DNA of 64,000 nt from JAJPHW01 sp963771505 (GCA_963771505.1 CAVYTO010000001.1:992001-1056000), one strand, 5' to 3'. Positions 33,355 through 42,549 are shown, numbered from the stretch's first letter. Notes: a model not told the origin generated them from the letters alone. Translations and numbers: made by a program.

Positions 33355-33930
33355 TCACGATGTAACCTCCTGCAACTTGTAAAAGCTGAGAACTGCGTCT
33401 CCCTGCGAGAGGGTGCGATAGCGCTGCAAGTCTCCAGAGCCAGTGCCCGGATCAAACTTCCTGAAGTGCTCCGCAATCACAATTGTTTTTGAGGTTAGCA
33501 GGCGCGAATCGGCGAGCGCCTGAAGCGTTTCTGCGTAAACAGGTTCGAGACGGTAGGGAGGGTCGAGGTAAACAAAATCGACTGAGGTTTGTGATTTCAG
33601 AGTCCGTAGCGCCTTCGCGGCGTCGTGCTGAAGAATGCGGAAGCCGTCCGTGATGTTCAGCGAATCCAGATTGCGCTTTATCAACTGCGCCGCTGGGGTA
33701 GCGGACTCGACGAAATACACCATGCCAGCGCCACGGCTCAATGCTTCAATGCCGACCGCGCCGGTTCCGGCGAAAAGATCAATCCAGACGGTGGATTCGA
33801 GGCATCGTGGATCCCCCGCCGAGAGCACATTGAATAGAGTTTCCCGCAGCTTGTCGGCGGTTGGCCGCAAATCAAGACCCGGCAGGGAGTGCAAAATGCG
33901 ACGCCTATATTGGCCTGCAATGATCCGCAT
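33355..33930 (-). CDS. rsmD: 16S rRNA m2G966 methyltransferase RsmD
   Basis: 191 residues, normal for RsmD. MRIIAGQYRRRILHSLPGLD and LRPTADKLRETLFNVL are the N-terminal family segments, VWIDLFAGTGAVGIEALSRG is the SAM-binding loop, and VDFVYLDPPYRLE holds the catalytic DPPY motif. The enzyme methylates N2 of G966 in 16S rRNA on the assembled 30S subunit. The usual partner gene coaD is not adjacent here. It converges exactly on the stop of the hypothetical gene at 33354. Confidence 0.94.
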   Translation of the reverse strand: MRIIAGQYRRRILHSLPGLDLRPTADKLRETLFNVLSAGDPRCLESTVWIDLFAGTGAVGIEALSRGAGMVYFVESATPAAQLIKRNLDSLNITDGFRILQHDAAKALRTLKSQTSVDFVYLDPPYRLEPVYAETLQALADSRLLTSKTIVIAEHFRKFDPGTGSGDLQRYRTLSQGDAVLSFYKLQEVTS

Positions 33931-34033
33931 AGATTGAACTACAGAACTTTCGTGCTGGCGCTACCGGAACCTCGCGTTACCCTGCGGCGTCTAACTGGAT
34001 AGAATAGGTGTAGCACAGCGCCAACAAGGCACA

Positions 34034-35155
34034 ATGAGAAATTGGTCAATTCCGGCAGGGAAGGTTTTCGGAATCGATATACGCATCCACTTATCGTTCC
34101 TTTTCCTGCTTGCGTTCGTCTGGATGACGGAACTGTCCGCGCACGCCGCGACCAGCCCGGCGCGGGGAATGGTGCTGGTGGGGTTGGTGTTGGTGTCTGT
34201 TCTGTTGCATGAACTAGGGCACGCCCTGGTCGGCATGCAATGGAATGTCGCGGTAAAAGCCATCATCCTGCTTCCGATTGGCGGAGTAGAGCAACTCGAG
34301 GAGATGCAGCCTCCAGCGGAGAACGCCATCGCGCCGTGGAAGCGCGAAACGGTAATTTCGCTTGCCGGGCCGCTGGTGAATTTGTTGGTCGCGTTTGTAG
34401 CCGGCAGCGTGCTGGTCGCGATCGCCCCTGACGTCCATCTGTGGGCCAAGCCCTTTGTGATTTCAGACAACCTTCCGCGCAGTTTTGTGTGGATCAACAT
34501 CTGGTTGGCGCTATTTAATTTCTTGCCAGCTTATCCGCTCGACGGTGGGCGAATTTTGCGGGCGTTTTTCAGCCGCAGCATGGACAACGTTCACGCCACG
34601 CGGAGGGCGGTATCGATCGGCCAGACCATGGCTACGCTGCTTATGGTGCTGGGGATGTTCGTGAACATCTGGCTGATCATGGTTGGGATTTTTCTCTTTC
34701 TCGCGGCGCAGATGGAAGAACGCGCCGCAGTGTTCCAATCGGTGCTGGAGACAGTCTATCTGGAAGACATTATGTTGACCGATTTCGCGACACTCTCGCC
34801 CGCCGATACTTTGGAGGATGCGGTCGACAAGGCGGTCCATTCACTACAGGACGATTTCCCCGTGATTCGGGGAAGTGACATGGTGGGGGTGGTTTCGAGA
34901 CAGAAGATTCTTCATGCGCTGCGCGCGGATGGCAACGGTTACGTGCAGGCAGTGATGAACCGGATTTTTGAAGTTGCGCAAAAGCGCGAATCGCTGGGGT
35001 CGGCATTCCGCAAGCTGACAGCTCGCAACCTCAGCATCATCCCAGTTGTCGAAGACCAGCGGCTGGTGGGCATTGTGACGCTGCAAAACCTGATGCACTC
35101 GATGAGCCTGCTGGCGGAAAGCCGCAAACTGCGCAAAGCCGCGCTAAATTCCTAA
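34034..35155 (+). CDS. Site-2 protease-like M50 metallopeptidase with CBS domains
   Basis: 373 residues. The first 230 residues are membrane-embedded. The zinc site HELGH (H59, E60, H63) lies in VLVSVLLHELGHALVGMQW, and the second site NFLPAYPLDGGRILRA supplies the aspartate ligand. GGVEQLEEMQ and LAGPLVNLLVAFVAGS are typical of the Rv2869/FtsH-less CBS-type S2P group. A pair of CBS domains follows (about 245-365: DIMLTDFATLSPADTLEDAV and RKLTARNLSIIPVVEDQRLV), suggesting control by an adenine nucleotide. It would cut single-pass membrane proteins such as anti-sigma factors. Its stop overlaps the next, converging gene by 4 bp. Confidence 0.92.
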   Translation: MRNWSIPAGKVFGIDIRIHLSFLFLLAFVWMTELSAHAATSPARGMVLVGLVLVSVLLHELGHALVGMQWNVAVKAIILLPIGGVEQLEEMQPPAENAIAPWKRETVISLAGPLVNLLVAFVAGSVLVAIAPDVHLWAKPFVISDNLPRSFVWINIWLALFNFLPAYPLDGGRILRAFFSRSMDNVHATRRAVSIGQTMATLLMVLGMFVNIWLIMVGIFLFLAAQMEERAAVFQSVLETVYLEDIMLTDFATLSPADTLEDAVDKAVHSLQDDFPVIRGSDMVGVVSRQKILHALRADGNGYVQAVMNRIFEVAQKRESLGSAFRKLTARNLSIIPVVEDQRLVGIVTLQNLMHSMSLLAESRKLRKAALNS

Positions 35156-35796
35156 AACTTGAAAACCAGTCCGACCGAAGGCTCGGCGATGTGTCCTCGG
35201 GCGCCGGTGAATAGGGCGACCTGCCCAAAAGACGGTGATTTGAAAATAAATCCGCGGTATTGCAAACGCAACGCAAAACGCGAAGAGAACGGCACGCGCG
35301 AGACGAAGGGAATCCTGGAAAATATCTTGTAGTCAAAACCGCCACCATAAAGAAATGCCAACTGTGTGCTTTTCGAAGCCGTGACGGGCTCTTCAATGCT
35401 TTGAATAAATTCGTTGTAGGGGTTGAATTTCAAGCCACCGATTCCGGCGAGCAGATAGGGCTCGAAGTTTCTGGTCTCAATCGGGCTGAAAACATAAGCT
35501 CCGCTATATTCGCTGATTTTTGACTGGATGCGATAGTCGAAGTCACCCATGTAGATCTGGGAATTACCGGCGCGGCCGTAGTTGAATTCGACCGAGTGTT
35601 TGGCGGCAAAACGATAGCGGACGGTAAGAAAGCCTTCGCCTGATTTTGTCGCGGTCTCGGTGACGTTGTTCCCTTCCACTTGCTTCGGGAACAGCGCCCC
35701 GCCGCTGATGGCAACGTCGATACGGTTGTATTGGGCGAAAACCAGCGGTCCGAACCACAACGATATCGCCAACAGCGCTCCGGCTTTTTTTAACAT
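35152..35796 (-). CDS. Predicted outer-membrane beta-barrel protein
   Basis: 214 residues with a signal peptide (KKAGALLAISLWFGPLVFA). The mature part alternates hydrophobic and polar residues in strands (FLTVRYRFAAKHSVEFNYG, YRIQSKISEYSGAYVFSP, PYLLAGIGGLKFNPYN, FALRLQYRGFIFKSPSF) and ends with a C-terminal Phe (PSVGLVFKF), the usual signal for Bam-dependent insertion. About eight strands fit, so a small OmpA/OmpW-like barrel is likely. Its role is unknown. GAGGATA precedes the ATG. The stop overlaps the protease gene by 4 bp. Confidence 0.75.
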   Translation of the reverse strand: MLKKAGALLAISLWFGPLVFAQYNRIDVAISGGALFPKQVEGNNVTETATKSGEGFLTVRYRFAAKHSVEFNYGRAGNSQIYMGDFDYRIQSKISEYSGAYVFSPIETRNFEPYLLAGIGGLKFNPYNEFIQSIEEPVTASKSTQLAFLYGGGFDYKIFSRIPFVSRVPFSSRFALRLQYRGFIFKSPSFGQVALFTGARGHIAEPSVGLVFKF

Positions 35797-35888
35797 TCAT
35801 TATCCTCGCGTGAAATGAGTGGGATGCGTTTCATCATAGACTGTGCCGCCCGGAGTTGGCGATTCCTGCGCGGCGCCAGGATTATCGG

Positions 35889-37490
35889 CTAGTACAGCTG
35901 CATTCCGCGGACAAGTTGCACCGCCCCGATCGCCCGAAGTTCTGTAAGCACGGGCTCGGGAACGGAATCGTCCACGTTCACGACCGCGATTGCCTCGCGA
36001 GTGCCGCCGTCGGAAGCGGTGCTGCGCCTTCCGAGCGAGAAGTCGGCAATGTTTATTTTGTGATTACCTAGAATCGTTCCGACCTGCCCGATCACTCCGG
36101 GCACATCGCGGTTACGCAAATAGACCAGGTTCTTTTCAAGCGGCGCTTCGATGTCGATGCCGTCAACATGCAGCAACCGGGGTTCGCGGCCGCGCAGCAC
36201 AGCGCCCGTGGCTGCATGCTCTTCGCGTTGCCCGGCTTTCACCGTCAAACCAAGAACACTGCCCGCGCCGCCGGAGGCGCTGTGCGTTTTGCGTTCCTCG
36301 TGCACTCGCAGTCCACGGCTGGAGGCGATGGCAAACGCGTTCACCAGGTTGGCCCTCTCTTCGAGCGATTCATTGAGGATGCCCTGAATGGCGGCGTTGC
36401 GGATCAGTTCGGTCTTCCATTCGGACAATCGACCGCTGTAGCTCAACCAAATTTCTTCCAGCGCGCCGGAAGAGATCTGGGCGAGAAAGCTTCCGAGACG
36501 TTCGGCAAGCACAGTGTAGGGTCGAATCTCCAGGTATTCGTCATGCGAAACCGAGGGAACGTTGACGGCGTTCTGAATCACGCCATGCTTGAGATATTCC
36601 CTTACTTGCAAGGCAATTTGCACGCCAACGGCTTCCTGCGCTTCGTGCGTCGATCCGCCAAGATGGGGAGTGAGCAGAATATTCTCGATGGCCGTCAGCG
36701 GCGATTCTTGCAATGGCTCTTCGGCGAATACATCAAGAGCAGCTGACGCAACATGTCCGTCGCGGACAGCGGCAGCCAGGTCGGACTCATTCACCAGTTC
36801 TCCGCGAGCGCAGTTGACCAGACGTACACCTTTCTTCATTTTGCGAATCGACTCCGCGTTAATCATGCCGGTGGTCTGTGGTGTGAGACCGACGTGCAGG
36901 GTGATGTAGTCGGCTGTGGCATAGATTTCGTCGAGGGCGGCGATCCTGACTCCATTTTCTTTGGCCACCGAAGCTGACACGTAGGGATCGTGACCGATTA
37001 CCGCCATGCCGAATGCATTCGCGCGTTTTGCCACTTCCATTCCAATTTTGCCCAGGCCAACGATGCCCAGTGTCTTTCCGCGAAGCTCGGAGCCTTGTAG
37101 CGATTTCTTTTCCCATTTGCCCTGATGCATCAGCGCGTTTGCCTTGCACACAAAGCGGGCCATCGCCAGCATCATTGCCACTGTGTGTTCGGCAACGGCA
37201 ATCGCGTTCGCGCCGGGAGTATTCATGACTACCAAACCCTTGCGAGTCGCGGGCTCGAGTTCGATATTGTCGACACCCACTCCGGCGCGGCCGATCACTC
37301 GAAGCCTGGGCGCGTGGGAAAGGAGCGCGGCATTCACTTGCACGGCCGACCTCACGATGAGCGCGTCGGCATCGGCTAGTTCGTCTTCGAGTTCGCCCTT
37401 GATCTGATCGGGCGTAACGACTGTCCACTGGGGATCGCGCAATAGATCGACTGCGGAGGGCGACATTTTTTCTGCAATGACGATTTTCAT
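35889..37490 (-). CDS. serA: D-3-phosphoglycerate dehydrogenase
   Basis: 533 residues from the ATG at 37490; 11 further codons upstream are unlike the family. The layout is that of long (type I) SerA: a substrate/NAD domain with TLGIVGLGKIGMEVAKRANA, ARGELVNESDL and the catalytic HLGGSTHEAQEAVG, then an intervening domain (about 320-450) and a C-terminal ACT domain (YLRNRDVPGVIGQVGTILGN). The ACT domain in this type binds serine as a feedback inhibitor. It makes 3-phosphohydroxypyruvate, the first step to serine. The class V aminotransferase at 38037 is close on the same strand and may supply the next step; the 129-residue lipoprotein gene between them runs the other way. Confidence 0.95.
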   Translation of the reverse strand: MKIVIAEKMSPSAVDLLRDPQWTVVTPDQIKGELEDELADADALIVRSAVQVNAALLSHAPRLRVIGRAGVGVDNIELEPATRKGLVVMNTPGANAIAVAEHTVAMMLAMARFVCKANALMHQGKWEKKSLQGSELRGKTLGIVGLGKIGMEVAKRANAFGMAVIGHDPYVSASVAKENGVRIAALDEIYATADYITLHVGLTPQTTGMINAESIRKMKKGVRLVNCARGELVNESDLAAAVRDGHVASAALDVFAEEPLQESPLTAIENILLTPHLGGSTHEAQEAVGVQIALQVREYLKHGVIQNAVNVPSVSHDEYLEIRPYTVLAERLGSFLAQISSGALEEIWLSYSGRLSEWKTELIRNAAIQGILNESLEERANLVNAFAIASSRGLRVHEERKTHSASGGAGSVLGLTVKAGQREEHAATGAVLRGREPRLLHVDGIDIEAPLEKNLVYLRNRDVPGVIGQVGTILGNHKINIADFSLGRRSTASDGGTREAIAVVNVDDSVPEPVLTELRAIGAVQLVRGMQLY

Positions 37491-37623
37491 AATGAATGTC
37501 TCTTTTGTGTAACGACTTCGCACAACTGTTGACAGCTAGATTACAAATGCGTGACAAGCCGAACTGCGGCGTTTTCTATGCTCCTGCTATCAGCTGCCCA
37601 TTGCAGCGAGAAGGAGACTACCG

Positions 37624-38013
37624 ATGAAAGCGAAACTGGTACTTTTACTGCTATTGAGCTCTCTTGCTGCCGGTTGCGGCTACGGCACCAAGGCGTCCAC
37701 CCCCGCGACAGCGGGTAACGTTCCTGCGATAGCCCAGATGATGCCGAACACAGCCATCTCCGGCGGATCGGCCTTCACACTCACCATTTCCGGCTCGAAC
37801 TTTGTCGGAACCGCCGAAGTAAATTTCAATGGAACCGCGCAGCCTACGACATTCGTTAGCGCGACCCAGGTGACCGCCGCGATTCCCGCCTCGGCGATCG
37901 CAAATCCGGCGAGTCTGCCGGTAACAGTCACAAACCCGGCAGTAGCTGGGGGATTGTATGGCGGAGGCACGCTGGCAGAAACTTCCGCCGCTGCAACCTT
38001 TACGGTCAACTGA
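37624..38013 (+). CDS. Lipoprotein with an IPT/TIG domain
   Basis: 129 residues. The signal peptide ends in the lipobox LAAGC (MKAKLVLLLLLSSLAAGCGY), so the cysteine should be lipidated. The mature part is a single immunoglobulin-like IPT/TIG domain: PNTAISGGSAFTLTISGSNF, AEVNFNGTAQPTTFVSATQV and AAIPASAIANPASLPVTVTN, each typical of the family. The C-terminus is Gly/Ala-rich (GGLYGGGTLAETSAAATFTV). Such domains mediate binding at the cell surface. AAGGAG lies upstream of the ATG. It sits between the divergent serA gene and the converging aminotransferase gene. Confidence 0.85.
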   Translation: MKAKLVLLLLLSSLAAGCGYGTKASTPATAGNVPAIAQMMPNTAISGGSAFTLTISGSNFVGTAEVNFNGTAQPTTFVSATQVTAAIPASAIANPASLPVTVTNPAVAGGLYGGGTLAETSAAATFTVN

Positions 38014-38036
38014 CCGCGAAAGCCCTCCACTATTCA

Positions 38037-39233
38037 TCAGGCGGTCTTCGAGGTCGCTGTTTTGGAGAGACCGTGCGCGTACACCCCCTGGGCCGCGCGC
38101 ACGGCCTTGCCGAACTCCACAGGTGTCTTCGACGCGGAACCGAGGACTTGCTCAAGTGCCGCCAGCAAACCAATCGTATCGATGTAATCGTAGTATCCGA
38201 GATGCGCGATCCGGAATAGCTGGCCTTTCATCTCGCCCTGGCCATTGGCCACCACAGCCGAAAATTTTTCGCGGAACGCCTTCACGAGCGAGCTGGAATC
38301 GACTCCGTCGGGAGCGAGCACGGCGGTCACGGCGGCGGATGGGCATGAAGGCGCAAATAGTTTCAATCCGAGGGCTTGCACCCCGGCACGGGTCATCTCC
38401 GCGGCGAGTTCGGCGTTGTCGATCAATGCTTCACGTCCTGCGGCGAGATCGCCCGAGCCCATTTGGCGAATGAAGTCCAATGCAGCGCCCAACGCGGCGA
38501 ATAGAGACGTCGCGGGCGTGTAGGCGGATTCGCCTTTCGCGGCGGCCTTGCGCTCGCGTCTGAAGTCGAAGTAGTAGCGGGGCGTCTTCGCGGTTTCCAT
38601 TCGTTGCCATGCGCGTTCGCTGACCGCACAGTAAGCGAGACCCGGGGGGATCATCAGGGCCTTCTGCGAGCCTCCGATGATCACGTCGATCCCCCAGCCG
38701 TCGACGTTAAGGCGAGTCGTTCCGAGTCCGGTGATGGCGTCAACGATCAGCAAAGTATCGTGACCGGCATCGCGGACCAGCTTGGCGATTGCCTCAATGT
38801 CGTGGCGCGCTCCCGTCGAGGTCTCGGTGGCCTGCACGTACACTGCTCGAGTGCCGGGAGTTAGTTTGGCCCGGATTTCGTCCAATGCAAAAGTCTGGCC
38901 GTAGGGGACGCTTATCAGCTCCACGGCGCAGCCGAAAGCTTTGGTCAGGTCGCGCCAGCGCTCGCCAAATTTGCCTGCGGTCAGCACCAGAACTTTGTCT
39001 CCGGGCGACGTCAGGTTGGTGACAGCGCCTTCCATGACGCCCGTGCCAGATGCCGCGAGTACGAGAACATCGTTCTTCGTTCCGATGAATTCCTTCATAT
39101 CGGAAAGCACTTTCGCGAAGAGCGCGCGGAATTCCGCGGTGCGGTGATGCATGGTGAATGCGGCCATGGCCGTCTGCGCGGACGGCAGTAGCGGTGTGGG
39201 GCCGGGGGTGAACAGGCGGTTCTTCAGAAGCAT
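38037..39233 (-). CDS. Class V aminotransferase (serine/alanine-glyoxylate type)
   Basis: 398 residues of the class V PLP aminotransferase fold. LFTPGPTPLLPSAQTAM, MHHRTAEFRALFAKVLSDMK, ASGTGVMEGAVTNL and GGSQKALMIPPGLAYCAVS are the landmarks; the lysine in SQKAL should carry PLP. The relatives include alanine-glyoxylate, serine-pyruvate and, in archaea and cyanobacteria, the broad-range aminotransferase that replaces SerC. Since serA lies less than 1 kb away on the same strand and no SerC-like gene is here, it may make phosphoserine; this is inference. GAAGGAA precedes the ATG. Confidence 0.87.
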   Translation of the reverse strand: MLLKNRLFTPGPTPLLPSAQTAMAAFTMHHRTAEFRALFAKVLSDMKEFIGTKNDVLVLAASGTGVMEGAVTNLTSPGDKVLVLTAGKFGERWRDLTKAFGCAVELISVPYGQTFALDEIRAKLTPGTRAVYVQATETSTGARHDIEAIAKLVRDAGHDTLLIVDAITGLGTTRLNVDGWGIDVIIGGSQKALMIPPGLAYCAVSERAWQRMETAKTPRYYFDFRRERKAAAKGESAYTPATSLFAALGAALDFIRQMGSGDLAAGREALIDNAELAAEMTRAGVQALGLKLFAPSCPSAAVTAVLAPDGVDSSSLVKAFREKFSAVVANGQGEMKGQLFRIAHLGYYDYIDTIGLLAALEQVLGSASKTPVEFGKAVRAAQGVYAHGLSKTATSKTA

Positions 39234-39387
39234 GACGTCGGTTCCTTCGATTGATTTCGTGATCGTCTAGTGTATCCGGCTTGGGCTGTCAGGCCTGTAA
39301 ATTTGCAGGTAACTCGGAATGAATAATATTGCTCAGAGTGATTGAAAAACGTTATCGCGTCGAAGCCGCGGATATAATGGCGAGAAT

Positions 39388-39846
39388 ATGAGCCTCGTTG
39401 AACAGATACAGAAAGACATAACCGCAGCGATGAAAGCGCGGGAAGAGCAGAAGCTATCGACCCTACGAATGGTAAAAGCCGCGCTTAAGAACCGCGAAGT
39501 GGATAAGATGGCACCGCTCGACGACCAGGAAGCGCAGCAGGTCTTGAGCACGCTGATCAAACAGCGCAAAGATTCGGTCGAGCAGTTCACCAAGGGTGGA
39601 CGGCAGGAAATGGCCGACAAGGAAGCGGCCGAGATCGGCTTGATTGAAGGCTACATGCCGAAGGCTGCGGGAGATGTAGAAATCGTCGCCGGTGTGAAAG
39701 CAGTGATCGCGGAAATGGGCGGCCCCACGATGAAGGATATGGGCGCGGTGATGAAGAGCGTGATGGCCCGTTTTTCGGGCGCCGGAATGCGGGTGGACGG
39801 CAAAGTGGTGAGCGACGCAGTGAAGGCGGAGCTGGCTGGAAAATAG
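39388..39846 (+). CDS. GatB/YqeY domain protein
   Basis: 152 residues, the usual size of free-standing YqeY. MSLVEQIQKDITAAMKAREE and KLSTLRMVKAALKNREVDK start the family, YMPKAAGDVEIVAGVKAVIA and MKDMGAVMKSVMARFSG show the helical tail domain shared with GatB. The GatB tail binds tRNA in amidotransferases; what free YqeY does is not settled. It is divergent from the aminotransferase gene and convergent with rsmI (3 bp apart). Confidence 0.92.
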   Translation: MSLVEQIQKDITAAMKAREEQKLSTLRMVKAALKNREVDKMAPLDDQEAQQVLSTLIKQRKDSVEQFTKGGRQEMADKEAAEIGLIEGYMPKAAGDVEIVAGVKAVIAEMGGPTMKDMGAVMKSVMARFSGAGMRVDGKVVSDAVKAELAGK

Positions 39847-39848
39847 GC

Positions 39849-40712
39849 TTACTTTTTTCGCTGCCACTCGCGGTAGGCTTCGCTTTTGGAAATCCCCAAC
39901 TCTTTGGCGACGCGCTTGAGCGCCGCTTTTTCGTCGAGATTCTCCGCAGACATCAAGCGTTCTACCCTTTCGCGGACGCTCACGCTTCCGCCATCGCTCT
40001 TAAGCGAGCCCGCTTCCGCCTTGCCGATGAGGAGAACGATTTCTCCTTTAATGTTGCCGCGATCGGTTAAGGTGCGCAGGATTTCGCCGGCCGGGCCGCG
40101 CAGGAATTCCTCGTGGATCTTCGTAAGTTCTCGGGCAACCACGGCTTTTCTTCCAGGGCCGAGAATTTCGGCTACATCTTGCACGGCCTCTAACAGGCGG
40201 TGCGGCGTTTCGTAAAAAATCTGAGTTATCTCCGCGTTGCGAATTTCTTCGAGCGCATCGCGGCGTTGGCCTTGCTTCGAAGGCAGAAATCCGCGAAAGG
40301 TGAAGGCGTCGGTGGGCAGCCCGCTGGCGGAGAGGGCAGCGATGGAAGCGGAGACGCCGGGAACCGGAATCACCGCGTGTCCGTTCTCGATCGCGAGCGT
40401 GACCGCGCGATAACCGGGATCGCTAATTCCCGGCATGCCTGCGTCGGTGATGAGGGCGATGCGGGCTCCGGTGGCCAGTTGGGCGACGAGTTCCCTGGAT
40501 TTATCGGTTTCGTTGTGCTCGTGATAACTGGTGGTCCGGGTCGTGATGCCGAAATGATCCAGCAGCTTTTGCGATTGTCGAGTGTCTTCGCAGGCGATCA
40601 AATCGGCTTCCTTCAGAATACGCAGCGCGCGCAGCGTGATGTCCTCAAGATTGCCGATGGGTGTGGCAACGAGATAGAGTCCGGGAGCCAGATTGTCGAT
40701 TGAGGAAGGCAC
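39849..40712 (-). CDS. rsmI: 16S rRNA 2'-O-ribose C1402 methyltransferase RsmI
   Basis: 287 residues of the tetrapyrrole-methylase fold. PGLYLVATPIGNLEDITLRA opens the protein, EADLIACEDTRQSQKLLDHF and TSYHEHNETDKSRELVAQL are the next conserved blocks, and ALITDAGMPGISDPGYR is the SAM-binding segment. It methylates C1402 of 16S rRNA with RsmH. The start is a GTG at 40712 by family alignment; no strong Shine-Dalgarno is seen. The last 50 residues (ENLDEKAALKRVAKELGISK) form an extra HTH-like tail that is found in many members. Confidence 0.95.
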   Translation of the reverse strand: MPSSIDNLAPGLYLVATPIGNLEDITLRALRILKEADLIACEDTRQSQKLLDHFGITTRTTSYHEHNETDKSRELVAQLATGARIALITDAGMPGISDPGYRAVTLAIENGHAVIPVPGVSASIAALSASGLPTDAFTFRGFLPSKQGQRRDALEEIRNAEITQIFYETPHRLLEAVQDVAEILGPGRKAVVARELTKIHEEFLRGPAGEILRTLTDRGNIKGEIVLLIGKAEAGSLKSDGGSVSVRERVERLMSAENLDEKAALKRVAKELGISKSEAYREWQRKK

Positions 40713-40836
40713 GCGACGAGTCTAAACCACTTGAGAACAAGGCATTCGCAGGTGAAAGGCCGCGTTCGCGAAAATTGACGGACGCAACAGCGCACCCTAG
40801 AATCGAAACAGAACGAAGTCGATTCACTCACCAACC

Positions 40837-41196
40837 ATGCCTATTTACGAGTACGAGTGCAAGAAGTGCCATCACCGATTCGAGAAGATCCAGAAATTTT
40901 CCGATCCTCACGTAAAGAAATGCCCGGAATGTGGCGGCCCGATTGAGCAGGTGATCACTGCACCGGCCGTGCAGTTCAAGGGCTCGGGTTGGTACGTAAC
41001 CGATTACGCGAAGAAGTCGGGAGCATCGGGACCGGCAACGTCGTCGTCGGAAAGCTCGAACGGCGAATCTTCCAGCAAGAAGGAATCGACGGATTCTTCG
41101 GTGTCGAGCGACTCGGCGAAAGAGTCGAAAGATTCTGGCGGCAAAAAAGAAAAAGCTAAAGCCGAGAGTTCGAGCAAGAAAGCCGAAAAGAAGTAA
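40837..41196 (+). CDS. FmdB-type zinc ribbon protein with low-complexity tail
   Basis: 119 residues. The first 55 form the FmdB zinc ribbon: MPIYEYECKKCHHRFEKIQK and KKCPECGGPIEQVITAPAVQ, two CxxC pairs about 20 residues apart, followed by FKGSGWYVTDY, the family's usual end. From residue 62 on the sequence is almost only Ser, Lys, Glu and Asp (SSSESSNGESSSKKESTDSS), expected to be disordered. The ribbon family is linked to regulation and amidase expression by name only. Its function here is unknown. Confidence 0.88.
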   Translation: MPIYEYECKKCHHRFEKIQKFSDPHVKKCPECGGPIEQVITAPAVQFKGSGWYVTDYAKKSGASGPATSSSESSNGESSSKKESTDSSVSSDSAKESKDSGGKKEKAKAESSSKKAEKK

Positions 41197-41244
41197 GCGC
41201 GGCCGCTGTCCGCCATACAATCCCTATGCGTTAAGCTGCGAACA

Positions 41245-41856
41245 ATGCCCCAGACCCTCGCAGACGGCTACACCGAGTTACCTCTCGGCAAGATTGCTTC
41301 AGTCGTGACCTACCTCGAGATGCGGCAGCGTCCGCAGTTCGATTCGAATCCAGTGCCTGCGGGTTTGTCTATCAGCCGAGTTGCGCAGCCAGATATTGAA
41401 TGGTATCGCGAGATCTATCGTCGCGTGGGCGCGGAGTGGTTATGGTTCAGCCGACTCCAGATGACGGACTCCGACCTCCGCAGTGTCTTGTCGGATGAGC
41501 GAGTGGAAGTTTTCGCGTTGAAGTCGGGTGGGCATGATGCAGGACTGCTGGAACTTGATCGTCGCGTGTCCGGAGAAGTGGAAATCGCTTATTTCGGGTT
41601 GGGCGCGGAACTCATCGGCAAAGGTGCCGGACGCTTTCTGCTGAATTATGCGCTGGAGCTGGCGTGGTCGCGTTCCCCGCAGCGCTTGTGGCTGCATACC
41701 TGCAATCTCGATCATCCGCGCGCGCTTCAGTTTTATCTCAACGCAGGCTTTGTTCCCTACAAATTTGCGATCGAAGTGACGGACGATCCCCGCCTGTCCG
41801 GGCTGCTGCCGCGAGATGCCGCGCCACAGGTGCCGCTGATCGGCGAGGTGCGATGA
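41245..41856 (+). CDS. GNAT family N-acetyltransferase
   Basis: 203 residues. The GNAT core lies at about 95-170: AGLLELDRRVSGEVEIAYFG is strand 4, LGAELIGKGAGRFLLNYALE carries the acetyl-CoA-binding loop (variant of Q/RxxGxG/A, here LIGKGAG), and RLWLHTCNLDHPRALQFYLN followed by AGFVPYK is the typical motif B end. The N-terminal 90 residues have WLWFSRLQMTDSDLRSVL, helping to form the substrate pocket. The acceptor is unknown. A long gene-free region follows. Confidence 0.88.
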   Translation: MPQTLADGYTELPLGKIASVVTYLEMRQRPQFDSNPVPAGLSISRVAQPDIEWYREIYRRVGAEWLWFSRLQMTDSDLRSVLSDERVEVFALKSGGHDAGLLELDRRVSGEVEIAYFGLGAELIGKGAGRFLLNYALELAWSRSPQRLWLHTCNLDHPRALQFYLNAGFVPYKFAIEVTDDPRLSGLLPRDAAPQVPLIGEVR

Positions 41857-42388
41857 GCAGCCAGCGTAAGGGGTTGGTGGGCGGTTCGCTGTCCATTTAC
41901 TGATTGGTGATAATTTGCCCCCACCCCCCTCCCCCCTCGATCTAATGGAATCATCGGGTTAGGGAATTTCGGTTTCGCAAATCTCACCGTTTAAAGGGGT
42001 TATGGGTAAAATCTAGAAAACAATGAGTTTGCATAATTTTTCTATTTTTCTGGATTCCAGTGTGCCGGCTTGGACACAAGCCTTGCGGGTCGACGAATTG
42101 AAATTCTTGGCAGACTGTCGGCGACGACCTTAAGTCTCAATAGTGAAGAATTGAAATTGCGAGGTCAAGTGAAAAAGTGCCCGGTCTAAACTTTGTGAGT
42201 GGCGGCCAAGCTGGGGGGATGGGAACCCCACTTGGTCAGGGGTAGCGGTACCCAAAAATCGTGGTTAGCAAGATCAAAGGTCCGGCCACCCGCCCGGATC
42301 ATGTCTTGTGTTTTCGTAGAACATCAGGGTTGGGCGCTGTTTGGTTTTTTTCGCCCTTGCGGGGCGTGATTAGATTTGGGGTGGTATC

Positions 42389-42408
42389 GGCACGGCTGAA
42401 GCCGTGCC
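42389..42408. repeat. REP-like palindrome
   Basis: ggcacggc-tgaa-gccgtgcc is a perfect 8-bp stem with a 4-nt loop, followed by ccacccaaaac. It is of a different class from the 36-nt repeat that flanks the transposase remnant. Confidence 0.6.
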
Positions 42409-42462
42409 CCACCCAAAACATGGCTCCTGACGGCGGACCGGTGACCCACACAAAGTCACGAA

Positions 42463-42498
42463 GGTGCCCCATTCAAGCCGTTTTGTGGCTTGAGTGGG
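42463..42498. repeat. REP unit, left copy of a 36-nt inverted pair
   Basis: This 36-nt unit is identical to the inverse of 43067-43102. Each copy folds on itself through an arm ending caagcc and an arm starting ggcttg around gttttgt, about 12 pairs with one G-U. The pair brackets the transposase remnant. Confidence 0.85.
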
Positions 42499-42549
42499 TG
42501 GCTCATATCGGAGCTTGAACGTAAAGATGCCTGCGCTTAGGATCTCCTG

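Larger units (their letters stand above)
41857..42549. other. Gene-free region with C-rich tract and REP palindromes
   Basis: About 690 bp without a convincing gene. It holds a C-rich tract (41919-41939), then an AT-richer stretch, and near the right end two palindromic units: 42389-42408 and 42463-42498. This region borders the broken transposase and probably accumulated by REP-type insertion. Confidence 0.6.

Noticed and set aside
41919..41939. C-rich tract as possible i-motif/G-quadruplex or control site
   Set aside because: The runs are C5-C6 separated by single bases, but it stands alone in gene-free DNA far from any start; only noted as part of the region.
42100..42240. Possible small gene in the region before the RAYT remnant
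   Set aside because: Frames are broken by stops and show no protein pattern.
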